Source: Curvularia sp. ZM96 | Taxonomy: Eukaryota > Ascomycota > Dothideomycetes > Pleosporales > Pleosporaceae | Direction of reading: 5' to 3' | Assembly (NCBI GenBank): GCA_022457065.1 | Contig: JAJGBQ010000006.1 | Location: forward strand, 930,001 to 994,000 | DNA length: 64,000 nt | Part shown: positions 53,492 to 64,000 of the stretch, in pieces | Layout of the letters: each line of letters opens with the position of its first letter | Numbering within the stretch: position 1 is the stretch's first letter | Notes under the pieces: generated by a model | Database searches by the model: none | The model's input: the letters and a program-made list of their open reading frames with translations, nothing else | Told to the model about the DNA's origin: nothing | Position numbers and translations under genes: made by a program

Positions 53492-54446
53492 ATGGGTCGC
53501 CAATTCTTCGTCGGTGGAAACTTCAAGATGTACGTTACAACCCGAGCTGTGAGTACCTGCACGACGACGGCAAAAAGCTGACAGTGCTAAAGGAACGGTA
53601 CGATCAAGTCGATCACCGACATCGTTGAGAACCTCAACAAGGCGAAGCTTGACGAGAACACCGGTACGTGCAAACTGCTATTCAAGCCGCCAGCAGAAGC
53701 TCAGGGACTTGGATCACACCACTGCAAAAACAACAAGCTGATGCGTGTAAAACAGAGGTCGTCATTGCTCCACCATCCCTCTACCTCCTTCTGACCCGCG
53801 AACACCTCCGCAAGGGCATCGAGGTTGCCGCGCAAAACATCTTTGACAAGCCCAACGGCGCCTTCACCGGTGAGATCTCGGCTGAGCAGCTCAAGGACAG
53901 CGGCATCACCTGGACCATCCTCGGTCACTCTGAGCGCCGCCAGATCCTGCAGGAGAACGACGACTTCGTCGCAAGCAAGACAAAGACTGCCATTGACCAC
54001 GGTCTGGGCGTGATTCTGTGCTGCGGTGAGAGCCTGGAGCAGCGTGAGGCGGGTGAGACCGTCAATGTTGTTACCAAGCAGCTCAAGGCCGTTGCCGACA
54101 AGGTCAAGGACTGGAGCAAGATTGTCATTGCCTACGAGCCCATCTGGTACGTCTGCGTGCAATAGCCATACTCAAACATGATACACTAACCAACAACAGG
54201 GCCATTGGTACCGGCAAGGTCGCTACCACCGAGCAGGCCCAGGAGGTCCACGCCGCTCTCCGTGAGTGGCTGAAGAAGGAGGTCTCTGCTGAGGCTTCCG
54301 AGAAGACCCGCATCCTTTACGGTGGCAGTGTGTCGGAGAAGAACTGCAAGGAGCTTGCTAAGCAGCCCGACATTGACGGTTTCCTCGTCGGCGGTGCCAG
54401 CTTGAAGCCTGCGTTTGTCGACATCATCAACAGCCACCAGGCATGA
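53492..54446 (+). CDS. TPI1: Triosephosphate isomerase
   Basis: Four exons (53492-53529, 53593-53663, 53756-54146, 54200-54446) encode 248 residues. Catalytic residues are seen: Asn and Lys in FVGGNFKM, His in LGHSERR, and Glu in AYEPIWAIGTGK, with the splice inside the Trp codon of that loop. The phosphate-binding YGGSVSEKN and VGGASLKP are intact. It interconverts DHAP and glyceraldehyde-3-phosphate in glycolysis. The first intron interrupts the Met codon of NFKM. Confidence 0.97.
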
Positions 54447-54815
54447 ATCCCTCGAAGCGATGCTCGTCTGTGAATGATGGAAGCTCGCGTGGAAAGATAC
54501 TGATGATGTTATGAGATAATATACTCCCTTGGCTAAAAAATTAGATAAACTTGCGCGTAATGAACGCTTACGAAGACCAGAGATGAAGTTGGTGTGACTT
54601 TGATATTTTTCTCTGTTCTATTTGATATATTTGTTGTACAGATGATTTGTGCCCTAAATTCGAACGTGTATGTCTCGTATGCATTCACATTTATTCGAGT
54701 GTTGATCAGCTTCGTTACACAGGCCGTGTAGCTGTTCCGCCTTGGTCTGCTGCGGCCAGCAAGATTTGTATCTTGTACCCCGGATTCTTTTGAATCTTCC
54801 CATGTCTTCCCATTC
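54447..54815. other. Intergenic between convergent genes, 369 nt
   Basis: 3' regions of TPI and mL43. Nothing further. Confidence 0.4.
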
Positions 54816-55285
54816 TCATATTTTGATCTTGTCCCCGTGGAATGGACTCCAGATACCCCTCACACTCTCATTCAAACTCTTCACTGGTCGTCCATCCAAC
54901 TTCCTGTTCTTCTCTCCCGTACTATTCCTCAGCATCTCCGCCTTTTCCCGCACGCCTTCGTTCTGCAGGTTCTTGACGCATATCGACCGCTGGGTGCCGT
55001 TGATGTAGTTTGCGATGATGACGGGGTGATGGGCCGGCCGTGGGCTGACGGAAATTTCTATCTGAGGGTTGCGCTTGGCGAAAGCTGGAAGGGACGACTT
55101 GATGAAGGCGTTCATGCCGCGAGAAGAACCCCACCAGTTGCAGTAGTGGAAGGTTAGGGATTTGCAGGGTAGGACAAAGGCTCCGACGCCATTCTGTAGA
55201 AAATTATTAGCAGCTGGCGTGAATAATGTTAAGGGTGTGAGCATACCTGGGCCTTTGCGACCGTCTTGAGAGCCGAGAGAGGCAT
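54816..55285 (-). CDS. MRPL51: Mitochondrial ribosomal large-subunit protein mL43 (MRPL51)
   Basis: Exons 55285-55247 and 55193-54816 (53-nt intron) encode 138 residues, the family size. Conserved features are GVGAFVLPCKSLTFHYCNWW, SSRGMNAFIKSSLPAFA, NPQIEISVSPRPAHHPVI and NGTQRSICVKNL, the L51/S25/CI-B8 thioredoxin-like domain. It is a structural protein of the mitoribosome large subunit. It is divergent from the U1-70K gene, with 276 bp between starts. Confidence 0.93.
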
Positions 55286-55561
55286 TTTGGCGTGCAATTG
55301 GGGGACGAGAGTCGTTTGGCTGTCCTTCAATTCACCAATCTCAGAGGCGGCAGTCTGGCGCCCTGCTCTCACGTGCGGTGGCAGCAGCCTAAGATTGCGC
55401 TAGTGCGAACTCCGCGTCGCATCTTGGTGCCAAGCTCCATCCGCCCCCCAAAGAACAAGCAGCACCGTCGTTCATCATCGCTTCTTCAATCCCCTCCCCA
55501 CAACCAGAATTCCAACTATTCCACGTCGCCATCTGGAGCGCATTCCAGAGCTCAAGCCAAG

Positions 55562-56794
55562 ATGACGCATCTCCTCCCCCCGATGCTGCTGAACCTGTTC
55601 GCCCCGCGCCCGCCGCTGCGCTGGGTTGAGCCAACCGACCACGCGCCGGAGAAGCGCTGCACGCCCAAGATTAGCGGCATTGGACAATACATGGACGCTC
55701 TGCGAGAGTACAAGGACAACGATGGCTACGTGCCCACCGACAGCTGGCTGCAGAAGCGCGACCGCAAGAAGCTTGAAAAGAAGGAGAAACAGGAGAAGCT
55801 CATCACCGAAGGCGTTAAGAATTGTATGTCACTTGCGCGCGCGCAAACAAGAGATTTTGCTTAACAGTTTGCTAACTTCTGGTTTACAGATAAGCCTTCG
55901 GAAGATCCAAAGGTACAAGGCGACGCCTTCAAAACACTTTTCGTGTGCCGTTTGTCTTACGGTGTCACGTCTGACGACCTCGAGCGCGAATTCGGCCGCT
56001 ACGGTCCCATTGAGCGCATTCGCATTGTCGAAGATGTCACGCAGCCACCAGACGCGCCGCCCAAGAAGCGAATGCGCGGTTATGCCTTTATTGTGTTTGA
56101 GCGCGAAAAGGATATGAAGGCTGCCTACAAGGAAACAGATGGCATCAAGATCAAGGATCGACGTGTCTTGGTTGATGTCGAGCGCGGTCGCACAGTTTCT
56201 GGCTGGCGTCCACGTCGCTTCGGTGGTGGTATGGGTGGTCGACACTATACAAAGGGCCCAGCTGCTCGCGGCGCAGGTGGCGCGGGAGGCTTTGGCGGCG
56301 CTCCTGCCGGTCCTGGTGGATTCGGAGGCCGCGGCGGTGGCTTCAACAGTGGCTTTGGCGGACGAGGTGGAGGCCGTGGAGGCTTTGGCGGTGACCGAGG
56401 TTTCCGTGGTGGAGGTGGAGGAGGAGGTTTCGGCGGCGGAGGCCGAGGTGGTGGTGGAGGACGAGGAGGTATCGGATACCAATCGAACGGCTATGGACCA
56501 CCCGACGGTGCTCCGGCCGGTCCTCGAGGCCCTCGAAGCGGTGGTGGCGGCTTTGGCAGCGACAGAGGAAGTGGAGGTTATGGAGGTGACCGTGGCAGTG
56601 GACGATACGATGATAGACGTGGGGGTAACGACCGAGGATCCAGCGGTGCTAACAATGAACCGCTCGGCAGCAGGGACCGATACCGCGACCGCGACCGCGA
56701 TGGTGGGTATGGTGGAGGCCGAGACGATGGTTCACGGAAGCGTGCATACGACGGCGACAGCTACGACGATCCACGAACACGACGAAGATACTAA
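55562..56794 (+). CDS. SNP1: U1 snRNP 70 kDa protein
   Basis: Exons 55562-55823 and 55890-56794 (66-nt intron) encode 388 residues. The N-terminus MTHLLPPMLLNLFAPRPPLR and the helix DNDGYVPTDSWLQKRDRKK are the U1 Sm-core and U1-C contacts. The RRM is at about 102-180 with RNP2 LFVCRLSYG and RNP1 RGYAFIVFE. The C-terminal half is Gly/Arg-rich (RGGRGGFGG-type, many RGG) and ends in an RD/RS-like segment (RDRYRDRDRDGG). It binds stem-loop I of U1 snRNA and defines 5' splice sites. The intron carries a TTGCGCGCGCGCAA palindrome. Confidence 0.95.
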
Positions 56795-57922
56795 GCTCGG
56801 CCAACAGCCAAGCTATCTTGTCAAGGGTTTGTCAAAAAGGTTACCTCCCTTTTTCTTCGCCCCAGCCTTTCTCGTCAGCGAGGGTAAGATCGACTCTGTT
56901 CAGCTCTTGACGTTTCGACTCTGCAGCACACAGCGTAGTATAGGAGGGTAAGGCGCCTACACATCCACATCCAGAACACTCCTAGGCAAGCGTCCGCATA
57001 TCCCGAATCACCCTCTACTATACCCAGGTTTCCCACACCACGAAATCATCGTCTTCTCAATGGCAGCTTTAAAAGGTAAAGCGGCAACTCCGTCTTTCTG
57101 CCAACAAACAAACAACAATCATCCACGGGAACAACTCTTGAACGCGTTACTTGCAACAGGGGTAGGGAAAGAAAAGAAAGAAAAAGACACATCTTTTGAC
57201 GGGTAGGGCAAACAGGTGATATCTTTTTTTCTTCCTCTTCTGTTTCTTCCCTTTTTTCTTTCTCTTTATGCGCATGTCTTAGTAGCCTTTTCATGTTCTC
57301 CTTTTCGGTGCACAACTTTTCTCTCCTGCTTTGGGGTAGGTTTAATGGTAGATCTTGCGTGTGTTCACGTGTACATGTGTATTCTTGAGAGTAAAGCAAT
57401 ATTATCGTTTTGAATGAGCAATGGTGAGAAGGTAAGGCTACACTGGTAAGGAGTTGATGTGATTCCGAGCTTGATGATCCTTATCATACGGTGGGTGGGG
57501 TTTGTATGCTTGTACGTATGCGAATTAATGTATTTGATGTTTTATAGTTTTGCTGCTACTGTTTGTGGTGGTACTGTAAGTGTGGATGCTCTTTTTTTTT
57601 CTCTGGCCTAAGTTATCCTTGGTCTTGCATCTTTCACATATCATGTATTTAGAGAATGCGGGAGTTATCTGTAGCCCGCGACACACAACAAGACTGAGAT
57701 AGGAAGTGATGGAGGGGGGTATACAAAGGAGTTCTTCTATACCACCTAAATCAAGAATAGTGATAGTAAGATGCCACCAATCGAACTACCGCTTATGCAA
57801 AATACGCTTGACGTAAGATACCCTCTGTCTTCCCTCTTTCTCTACACAACCCCCATCTACTCCACCCTCCCCTCCCCCCGTCCTCACGTTCCAAACCCTC
57901 CCCATCTCACCCACTAACCTCA
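56795..57922. other. Intergenic between convergent genes, about 1.1 kb
   Basis: 3' regions of U1-70K and the DUF1308 gene with long pyrimidine runs (57190-57320, 57830-57920 on plus). No gene seen. Confidence 0.4.
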
Positions 57923-59633
57923 CTACTTCCTCCGCCCATGCTTAGCAATCAAACTCCTCGACTCTCCACAAAGCCAAATATGCGGCCCGGCCTCTCCATC
58001 CTTCAACCCCTGCTCGTTAATAATACTTTCTATCTGTCTTGCGCGCCCACGATTCGCACTCAACGTAGTCAGATTCTGCGACCAGCCGAACAGGAAGATG
58101 GAGGCGTTGAGGGGACCCAGCTCGGCGGCTATGGTGTTTGTGACGGAGGGGAGGCTAGAGGTCAGAGTGGATAGGGAGACGGAGTGCACGCGGATGGGGA
58201 GGGAGAAGCCGGGGGGAGGAGGGTAGTTGGAGAGGCTGGCCTGTGGGGGAGCGAGTTAGTTGAGTTGATGGGGGTTAGGAAGGGGAAAGACGTACCCATT
58301 CCTCGACCAGTTCCTCTGGAGACCGTGATTCTCTTTCTCCCTGGCCGAGAAGGAGATCTGCTCTTAGGCGCTCGGTATCGGTAGCGAGCGTCTGCACAAT
58401 CAGATTCATCTGGTCGGCTGCCTCGCGTGTGCAGACCATGGGATGGGCCTGGATAGCTGGGTAGAGATGAGTAGGGAGTAAGTGCTCTTCTGCCTCCTCC
58501 TCGATTTGCGCGCGGACTTCGCCCGGGTACCAGTCTAGTATCGGGCAGGGCTTGTGTGAAATGTCGGAAATAAGGGCCAGGAGAATGGTGCAGTCGATGT
58601 TTAGGGTGTTGCTCAGCGCGCGGGAGCGATCGATGAGTAACTGGGGTAGAACGGCGTCGATTGATAGCGCGGGCGGAATCTCGTCACCGCACTGGACAAT
58701 GGCGCCCGTGGCCCGTATCTTGTTGATGACGGTATCAACAGGAGGAGATTTACCGGCCATCACTCTTGTCAGTACGAAGCGGACTTTGGGCGGTCGGCCA
58801 CGGATTGGATTCGCCTTTGCTGCTCTTGCGAGTTGACGGGCATTTCGCACTACGTCAACCTGGTCTTCGTCGTCATCCTCATCGTCGCCTATTGAGCGAG
58901 CATCAAGCATATCTTCGTCTTCATCCGAATCTAAATCATTAACCCATCCTAGCTTTGCAAGGTCGAACAGGATACGCTTTTCGGAAACAGTAGAGACACG
59001 AATCCATTCACTGCCTTCTTCGGCAACAATGTCGACAAGTGCGGCCGTTTTGTTCTTGGTCTGGCTTCCTTTGGAGAGGCTCAGGCCTTTGGTCGTGTGC
59101 TTGCCTGCTGGTGCGGTGTGCCGGTCCCAGAAGAAGTATTTTCTGAAGCTTTGGAGACCACGTGAGCGTTTTGCTGCGCTCCACAGTGCTTCATAGTAGA
59201 GTAGATTCGACGAGACGATGTAGTGTCGGGCCTTCTCCTCGTCCATGTCGGAACCTGCTAGCTTTTGGAGGAAGGCTAACTCGTTGCGCATGTCGTTGCG
59301 GAGGTTACGGTACCTGATCCGGTCAGCTGTGACCAGAGGTTTTGAACGACGCTATGCAGGATTGAGTTTGGAAAAAATGAGTTATCCAATACTGAGAAGT
59401 GTACCAGACTCATCCGGGATTACTTACTCGACAGGATTATAGACCTTGCCAAATTTTTGTTTTTCAAGGACTGCCGCCACGTATGTTTCCACTTCCTCGT
59501 GTAGGTCCTTTCCGCGTTCCACCAAAGACTGAATGGTAGCCTCTAGCTCGGCCCTTGGGGTGGGCTTCTTTTCGGGAGGAGTCTCATCTCTGAGATCCAG
59601 ACTATCAATGTCTCTAGTTATGTCTTCCGCCAT
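57923..59633 (-). CDS. DUF1308 protein (C7orf25/UPF0415 homologue)
   Basis: Exons 59633-59428, 59313-58296 and 58240-57923 encode 513 residues. The N-terminal helical part contains KARHYIVSSNLLYYEALWSA. The central region has an acidic run (DLDSDEDEDMLDARS). The DUF1308 core has VRFVLTRVMAGKSPPVDTVI, a LNIDCTILLALISDISHKPC strand with conserved acidic positions and HPMVCTREAADQMNLIVQTL. This core resembles PIN-type nuclease folds in its spacing of acidic residues, but I do not claim activity. It is conserved across eukaryotes with no defined role. Confidence 0.82.
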
Positions 59634-60166
59634 GAGGCCAAGATAACGAAAGAATAGCCCGGATGCTCAAGGCGATGTTAAGAATATATAGAGAGCAGTC
59701 GTATAATGGATGATGTATTCTAAGATCTCAGCGTTGCAGAAAGTGAATCAAGCGGGCATGTCATTCGAAAATGATTCTTGTCGCCAGTAGATTCAGGAGT
59801 GAAGGATCTTCAAGGTAAGCTCAAGGTTAACCGTAGCAAAGAAAATTGAAGAGAAGTTAGTCGTGTCGAAGCCATGAAAGTCGTGAGTCAAGCTCGGTTT
59901 AGAAGATTCGATAGAAGTCGATTTCAACGAGCAGCTGCCTGGTTTCGTGCTACAAGCGACTATAAGGCATTTCAAGTGGCCGTTTTTATAGTTGCCTAGG
60001 TACGCCTGACTGTATCGTAGATGCTCGTGTGCGCCCTTTACAAGCTGGGGGCTACGAATCCAGACCGACGTTCGCCCGAGAACCCCGCCAAAAGTTACCC
60101 GCATAGCGAAGCTGCCCCAACCATCCTCCACCTTGCAATTGCTCCAGACAACCTACAACCGTCGCA
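59634..60166. other. Divergent promoter, 533 bp
   Basis: Between the DUF1308 gene (-) and SRP9 (+). No gene or clear element. Confidence 0.4.
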
Positions 60167-60739
60167 ATGCCATACTTCGCTACCAGCGCGGAATGGTACG
60201 AGCAGTCGTCGCTGCTGCTAAAAGCCCGCCCAACAACTGTACGAGAAGCCATGCGCCAAGCACGCGACACGACCTTCTAATCGAGTTCCTAGACACGCAT
60301 CACTTCAAAATACTCAGTCTCGAAACCCACGGCCTCTAAGATCAAGAAGCGCCAAAAATACGAAGAAAAGAAGGCTTCACGACCAACAAACACAGAGCGG
60401 GCGTCATCACCATCACCCCAATCGCAAGACCCGGAACAAGTAACGGCTACCTTTACGCTGAAGACGTACGACCCAGTGTCGGGAACATGCCTGCAATATG
60501 AGACCAACAAAGGAGCCGAGGTCGGAAGGTTAATTGGCAACCTGGGGAGGCTTGGAAGGCACATGGCAGCACTGCCGGAGACGACAGACGATCTGAGCAT
60601 GCCAGCAGGCGGCGAGGGCGCATCCACGCCGCAGGTTGACGAGAGTGGCGACGTCAAAATGGGCGGCACGGCAGCCGACCCCAAGACTGGCGCAGGAGCA
60701 GGAGCAGGAGGCAAGAAGAAAAAGAAGGGAAAGAAATGA
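60167..60739 (+). CDS. SRP21: Signal recognition particle subunit SRP9/SRP21
   Basis: Exons 60167-60238 and 60293-60739 (54-nt intron) encode 172 residues. MPYFATSAEWYEQSSLLLKA then RPTT|TRITSKY is the fungal SRP9-21 start, joined by the splice. After a charged linker comes VTATFTLKTYDPVSGTCLQY and the Alu-binding end KGAEVGRLIGNLGRLGRHMA. The tail GAGAGAGGKKKKKGKK is strongly basic. The protein binds the Alu domain of SRP RNA in the elongation-arrest module. Fungal proteins are longer than animal SRP9, as here. Confidence 0.92.
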
Positions 60740-63692
60740 GGAGTGTCGCATTGAATAGTATCCAATACCAACCTGGCCTTAAGATTCAAATGCGCCGGGG
60801 ATTTGAAAAAGCATGGGGCATTACGCGTGTGGTAATGGATATGAAACAGATCAATAATGCTGTATAGATGGCTTGATAAGGGAGCAGACGTCAAGTTTGA
60901 CAGGCAAGGTCGGATATATGTGGAGGTTGCACACGTAGAATTGGGAGTGCAACGCTTGGTCGTCAAGCAACTCGAACCGCATGACGCAAGAAACCTGAAA
61001 AAAAGGCAGTCACGACACTAGCACTTTTGTATGCCAGACGGTGCGGATAGCGCATGACTGCTGAATTGAAGATACCCGTCCCTGTACCCAGCACAATCCT
61101 GTGCGTGAACCCTGCATCGTCTGCTGCCGTCGTTCTGCCCACGGTCATACACTGGGCATCATGAATCTAACATGAACAGGTGCTAAAATAGCGAATAAGG
61201 TATGTTTCTTATAACACACCTTGTTTGGATCATGGGTCACATGCATAACCTCTGGCATTTCTTCTCGGGATGCTATTGCCAAAGAGAGACTGGTCATCAT
61301 GGCTTGGAATGTGATAGGCATTCTAGTTGCCCGTACTAAACGAATCACAAGATAAACTTGATCCAAAGGCCGACCTACTTTGCACCCTCCTTTGTCATGT
61401 TTTAGAGCAACATGCACGTATTATCACTTGACCCATGAGAACTAGCCCGATATGGAAACAAAATGGCCTCCAGCGCTGCAAAGCCTACTTCCTAACCAAT
61501 AGCCAACCTGATGCGGCTCTGCAGGGCCAATTGCACAAGGCTCAAACAAAGTTGGATGAGGGGAGCTTGGCACTTCGAGGCTCATCGATCCTTCAACTTA
61601 TCTGAGCCTATCGATCTTTGATTACAGTGCATCACTTGAGTGGTCTGGAGCAAGAGCCTAGAAGCCGCCCATAAGATTGTCCCGTGTAGACGTGGCATAG
61701 ATTGCCTTCTTCCCACTATCGTGGCTGAAGGATTGCTCTGCCGGTGAATATGTCGCCACCAACGGAATGGCGTGTCTGAGAGATACCGTGTGTTTGACAC
61801 GCTTCCTGCTAGACCTTGATCGTAAAAACCAAGGTTTCTTCTTTGCTGGACCATTATGGAACGGTTGAAAGTGTACACAGTTAGTCTAGCGGAATGTTTG
61901 ATTGGTGAGGTTTTGGAGCTTTGCTGGCTAGATGAGATGCAGAGGCACTATATTCTGAGAGCATTACTACGAGCGAATGGTATCTCGGGTCGGCGAAATG
62001 ATATGTTTCTACTGCTTACTGATGGCTTCAAGGTGAAAGAACATGTTCTGGCCATTTTTGTTCCATGATTACTCTCAAACTATAACAGAGTATGTATCAA
62101 GACAGCACGAACTGCGTGGCTCGAGTCCGGTGAGTAGGTGTTGATTCCGTACAAGGCCGTCATCATGCCCAAAAACCTCACTCTTCCGAATGGTTGGTGA
62201 TATTGCTTTTCTTAGGTTTATTTCGCTGAAGATGTGGTTGGTGTTGTAACGAAGAAGGTATGAGGCTGAGTTTTAGAACCGTCAGATGAACTGCATGCAT
62301 CGTGCATCCGGTCAAAATCGTATTCTGGTTATGGTACGGGGGGTCTCCGAAGCAACGGCGCAAAGTAGGCTGCATTTCGGACCAAAGGGTGTGGTGAGGT
62401 GCATAGAGCGCCACGTTGCTCCAGTCAGAAAAAGCAAAGTTAGGTTGCATGAGCGAATGGATTTGAAAACCTGCGAACTCATCGTTGTCAGTCGCCCCGC
62501 AAGATGCATGGCAGTTCGTAGTATATTTTCTAAGACGTAACATGCATAATTTGGTTTCTGTGATTGAACAATTTAAGATTTGCAGGGATGTTCAGAGTCT
62601 AGTAATGGCAGGATATAAACTTTCAACATGTTGTACTGCTAACCTGAGTACTAGTGCCAAGCGTGCCAGTAAGCAGAGAGATCACTTTCTGCAACAGGGT
62701 TCAAAAAGGAATAGTTGGAGGACCGCAGGTCCCGTGTCGGTCCTCGGTTGTTGGGAGGATCACGAACGCAATGACGGGGCGGGACGAAGGGCAAAGATAG
62801 ACAAGGATGCCAGATACTCGCTTCCGACTGGGACGAACCATCTAGCGTCCCAGTTTGACGGCCGTCGTTCTGGTGGCTTGCGATGGCCAGATGCCTGCAT
62901 ATGCAGCCTAGTGATGTGAACGACGCAAAGATCGTAGGCTGGCCATGAAGCGGAATCACCTACCGCTTCCAATCAACTACGCTTCTTCGAACATCCACCT
63001 CGACTAGGTGTATATCTCGTTCTAACACTGATACCTAACATTGGCCTTTGTCAGAAAAAAGAGCATTGGTAAACAATAACGTACTGACTGGACGTTACAA
63101 TGAGGCCCGCCATACATCTGCGATCGTGTCGCAATGAGCTTGTCATCCGGCTGCGTTCAAGATCACCACTTCTAAAGATGTCTTGCACGTCGCTTAGATG
63201 CAAGTTTGAGGGACTCTTTTACGATCCGGTGATTCCTGAGGCGCGAAAGCATGTCAATGGTTGGCCGAAACGTGGGCCGTGAAAGAAGGCAAAAGGCGGT
63301 TTGCCTTTTTTGCCCTTCAGCCTGGTGGCTTGACCGGTCAGCGTCCCGACTCCAACGGTTAAGCGGGGTCCGTGAGAACCATACGTATCGACTAATGATG
63401 CTGATTTCGTCCGAAATTTGAGGATGGGACTAGTTGTGGTAATCGTGCAGGGCACTTGCTCGGTATGCTACCACGACCACTGCGGCCAGTTTGGTGGTGT
63501 ACAACAGTTGAAAAGACCAAGTCAATTCCAACTCCTATATCTTCCCCAGGCTCCTCCCCATCTCTGCCTGATTGTTCACCTCACTCGTCTTGGGTGAAAC
63601 ATCTTCCCTTAATACATACATTGAAACCTTTCACAACCATCTTCTGCTAACAGGCTTACTTTCTCTCTGGAACTACCTTGTTCCTTGCCATC
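60740..63692. other. Gene-poor stretch, about 2.95 kb
   Basis: No supportable gene. Short frames at 62178-62543 (-), 62485-62919 (+) and 62651-62959 (-) overlap each other and lack domains. The part 63540-63690 is pyrimidine-rich and probably the leader of the gene at 63693. Confidence 0.4.
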
Positions 63693-64000
63693 ATGGCGCA
63701 TCAAATGCCCGTTCCGCAGCAAACTCAGTACCCCGGACCAATGCCACAGCAACACCAAAACACCGGACAACAACGTCATGTCTTCAACGGACAACAGAAC
63801 TTCGGCCAGAACATGCCAGAAGGGACTCAAAACGCCATCTCCGATACTATCCAAGGTCCCATTTTAGTCTCATTCATTCTAGAGAAGCCTAGAAACGCTA
63901 CGAGCTGGGAGGATGTTGTGCCTGAGCAGCAGCATGTCACAGTTCACGACCTAAAAAAGGAGGTGCATAAGTTTCGACGTAACCACAACAGCGTCAAGAA
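63693..64000 (+). CDS. Gln-rich hypothetical protein, 5' part only
   Basis: An open frame of 102 complete codons runs from ATG at 63693 off the window end. Residues 1-45 are Gln/Pro/Asn-rich (QMPVPQQTQYPGPMPQQHQN), then GPILVSFILEKPRNATSWED and HVTVHDLKKEVHKFRRNHNS form a compact, ordered segment. I recognise no domain. A CT-rich leader (CTACCTTGTTCCTTGCCATC) precedes the ATG, as for many fungal genes. Confidence 0.6.
   Translation, partial: MAHQMPVPQQTQYPGPMPQQHQNTGQQRHVFNGQQNFGQNMPEGTQNAISDTIQGPILVSFILEKPRNATSWEDVVPEQQHVTVHDLKKEVHKFRRNHNSVK

Noticed and set aside
62178..62959. Overlapping 100-144 codon frames on both strands
   Set aside because: They overlap one another, have no domains and no coherent splice structure.
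1..64000. CRISPR arrays, bacterial operons, rRNA or intact transposase genes
   Set aside because: None seen; the window is eukaryotic and intron-bearing throughout.

Overview
The window looks like nuclear DNA from a filamentous ascomycete (Pezizomycotina). Gene content and style (LysM secreted protein, GH31 glucosidase, Dal5-type transporter, Zn2Cys6 regulators) suggest a Dothideomycete, probably Pleosporales; that finer placement is inference. Genes are monocistronic on both strands. Most carry short GT-AG introns (39-134 nt) with CTAAC/CTGAC-like branch sites. No rRNA, tRNA, CRISPR array or intact transposon is visible. Exon boundaries were derived by hand from splice sites, reading frame and family conservation.

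Layout. 0-12 kb: a nonsense-interrupted hypothetical gene, a small single-pass membrane protein, a BMT6-like 25S rRNA methyltransferase, a CMD/AhpD-like protein, 3-hydroxyacyl-CoA dehydratase (PHS1), a RING-like protein with SUMO-interacting motifs, and splicing factor PRP19. 12-24.7 kb: accessory metabolism, with a GH31 alpha-glucosidase, a Dal5-type MFS transporter divergent from a DHDPS/aldolase-family enzyme, an MHR-type regulator without a DNA-binding domain, a short Zn2Cys6 regulator without an MHR, and a three-LysM secreted effector-like protein. 24.7-28.1 kb: gene-poor, with a repeat-like block and a short TTAGGG tract. 28-43.3 kb: CofD-like protein, a complex I accessory subunit, a SHG1-domain protein with a long RS-rich tail, DOT1, a QT-rich GPI-type wall protein and a Sac7-type RhoGAP. 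44.5-60.8 kb: housekeeping genes TIM9, F-box protein, Asp/Glu/hydantoin racemase, a 41-residue protein, FUR1, FEX, HOT13, TPI, mL43, U1-70K, a DUF1308 protein and SRP9/21. The last 3 kb before the right edge is empty except for the start of a Gln-rich gene that runs off the window.

The most interesting system is at 15.9-22.9 kb. The 700-bp divergent promoter between transporter and aldolase contains two copies of the palindrome CGGAC-N8-GTCCG. A third copy, differing only in its last base (CGGAC-N8-GTCCT), lies 58 bp upstream of the Zn2Cys6 gene start. About 0.06 exact copies would be expected by chance in 64 kb. This fits a self-contained, autoregulated uptake and catabolic gene cluster whose substrate is unknown. 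Its regulator may be split over two adjacent genes, one with the zinc cluster and one with the middle homology region.
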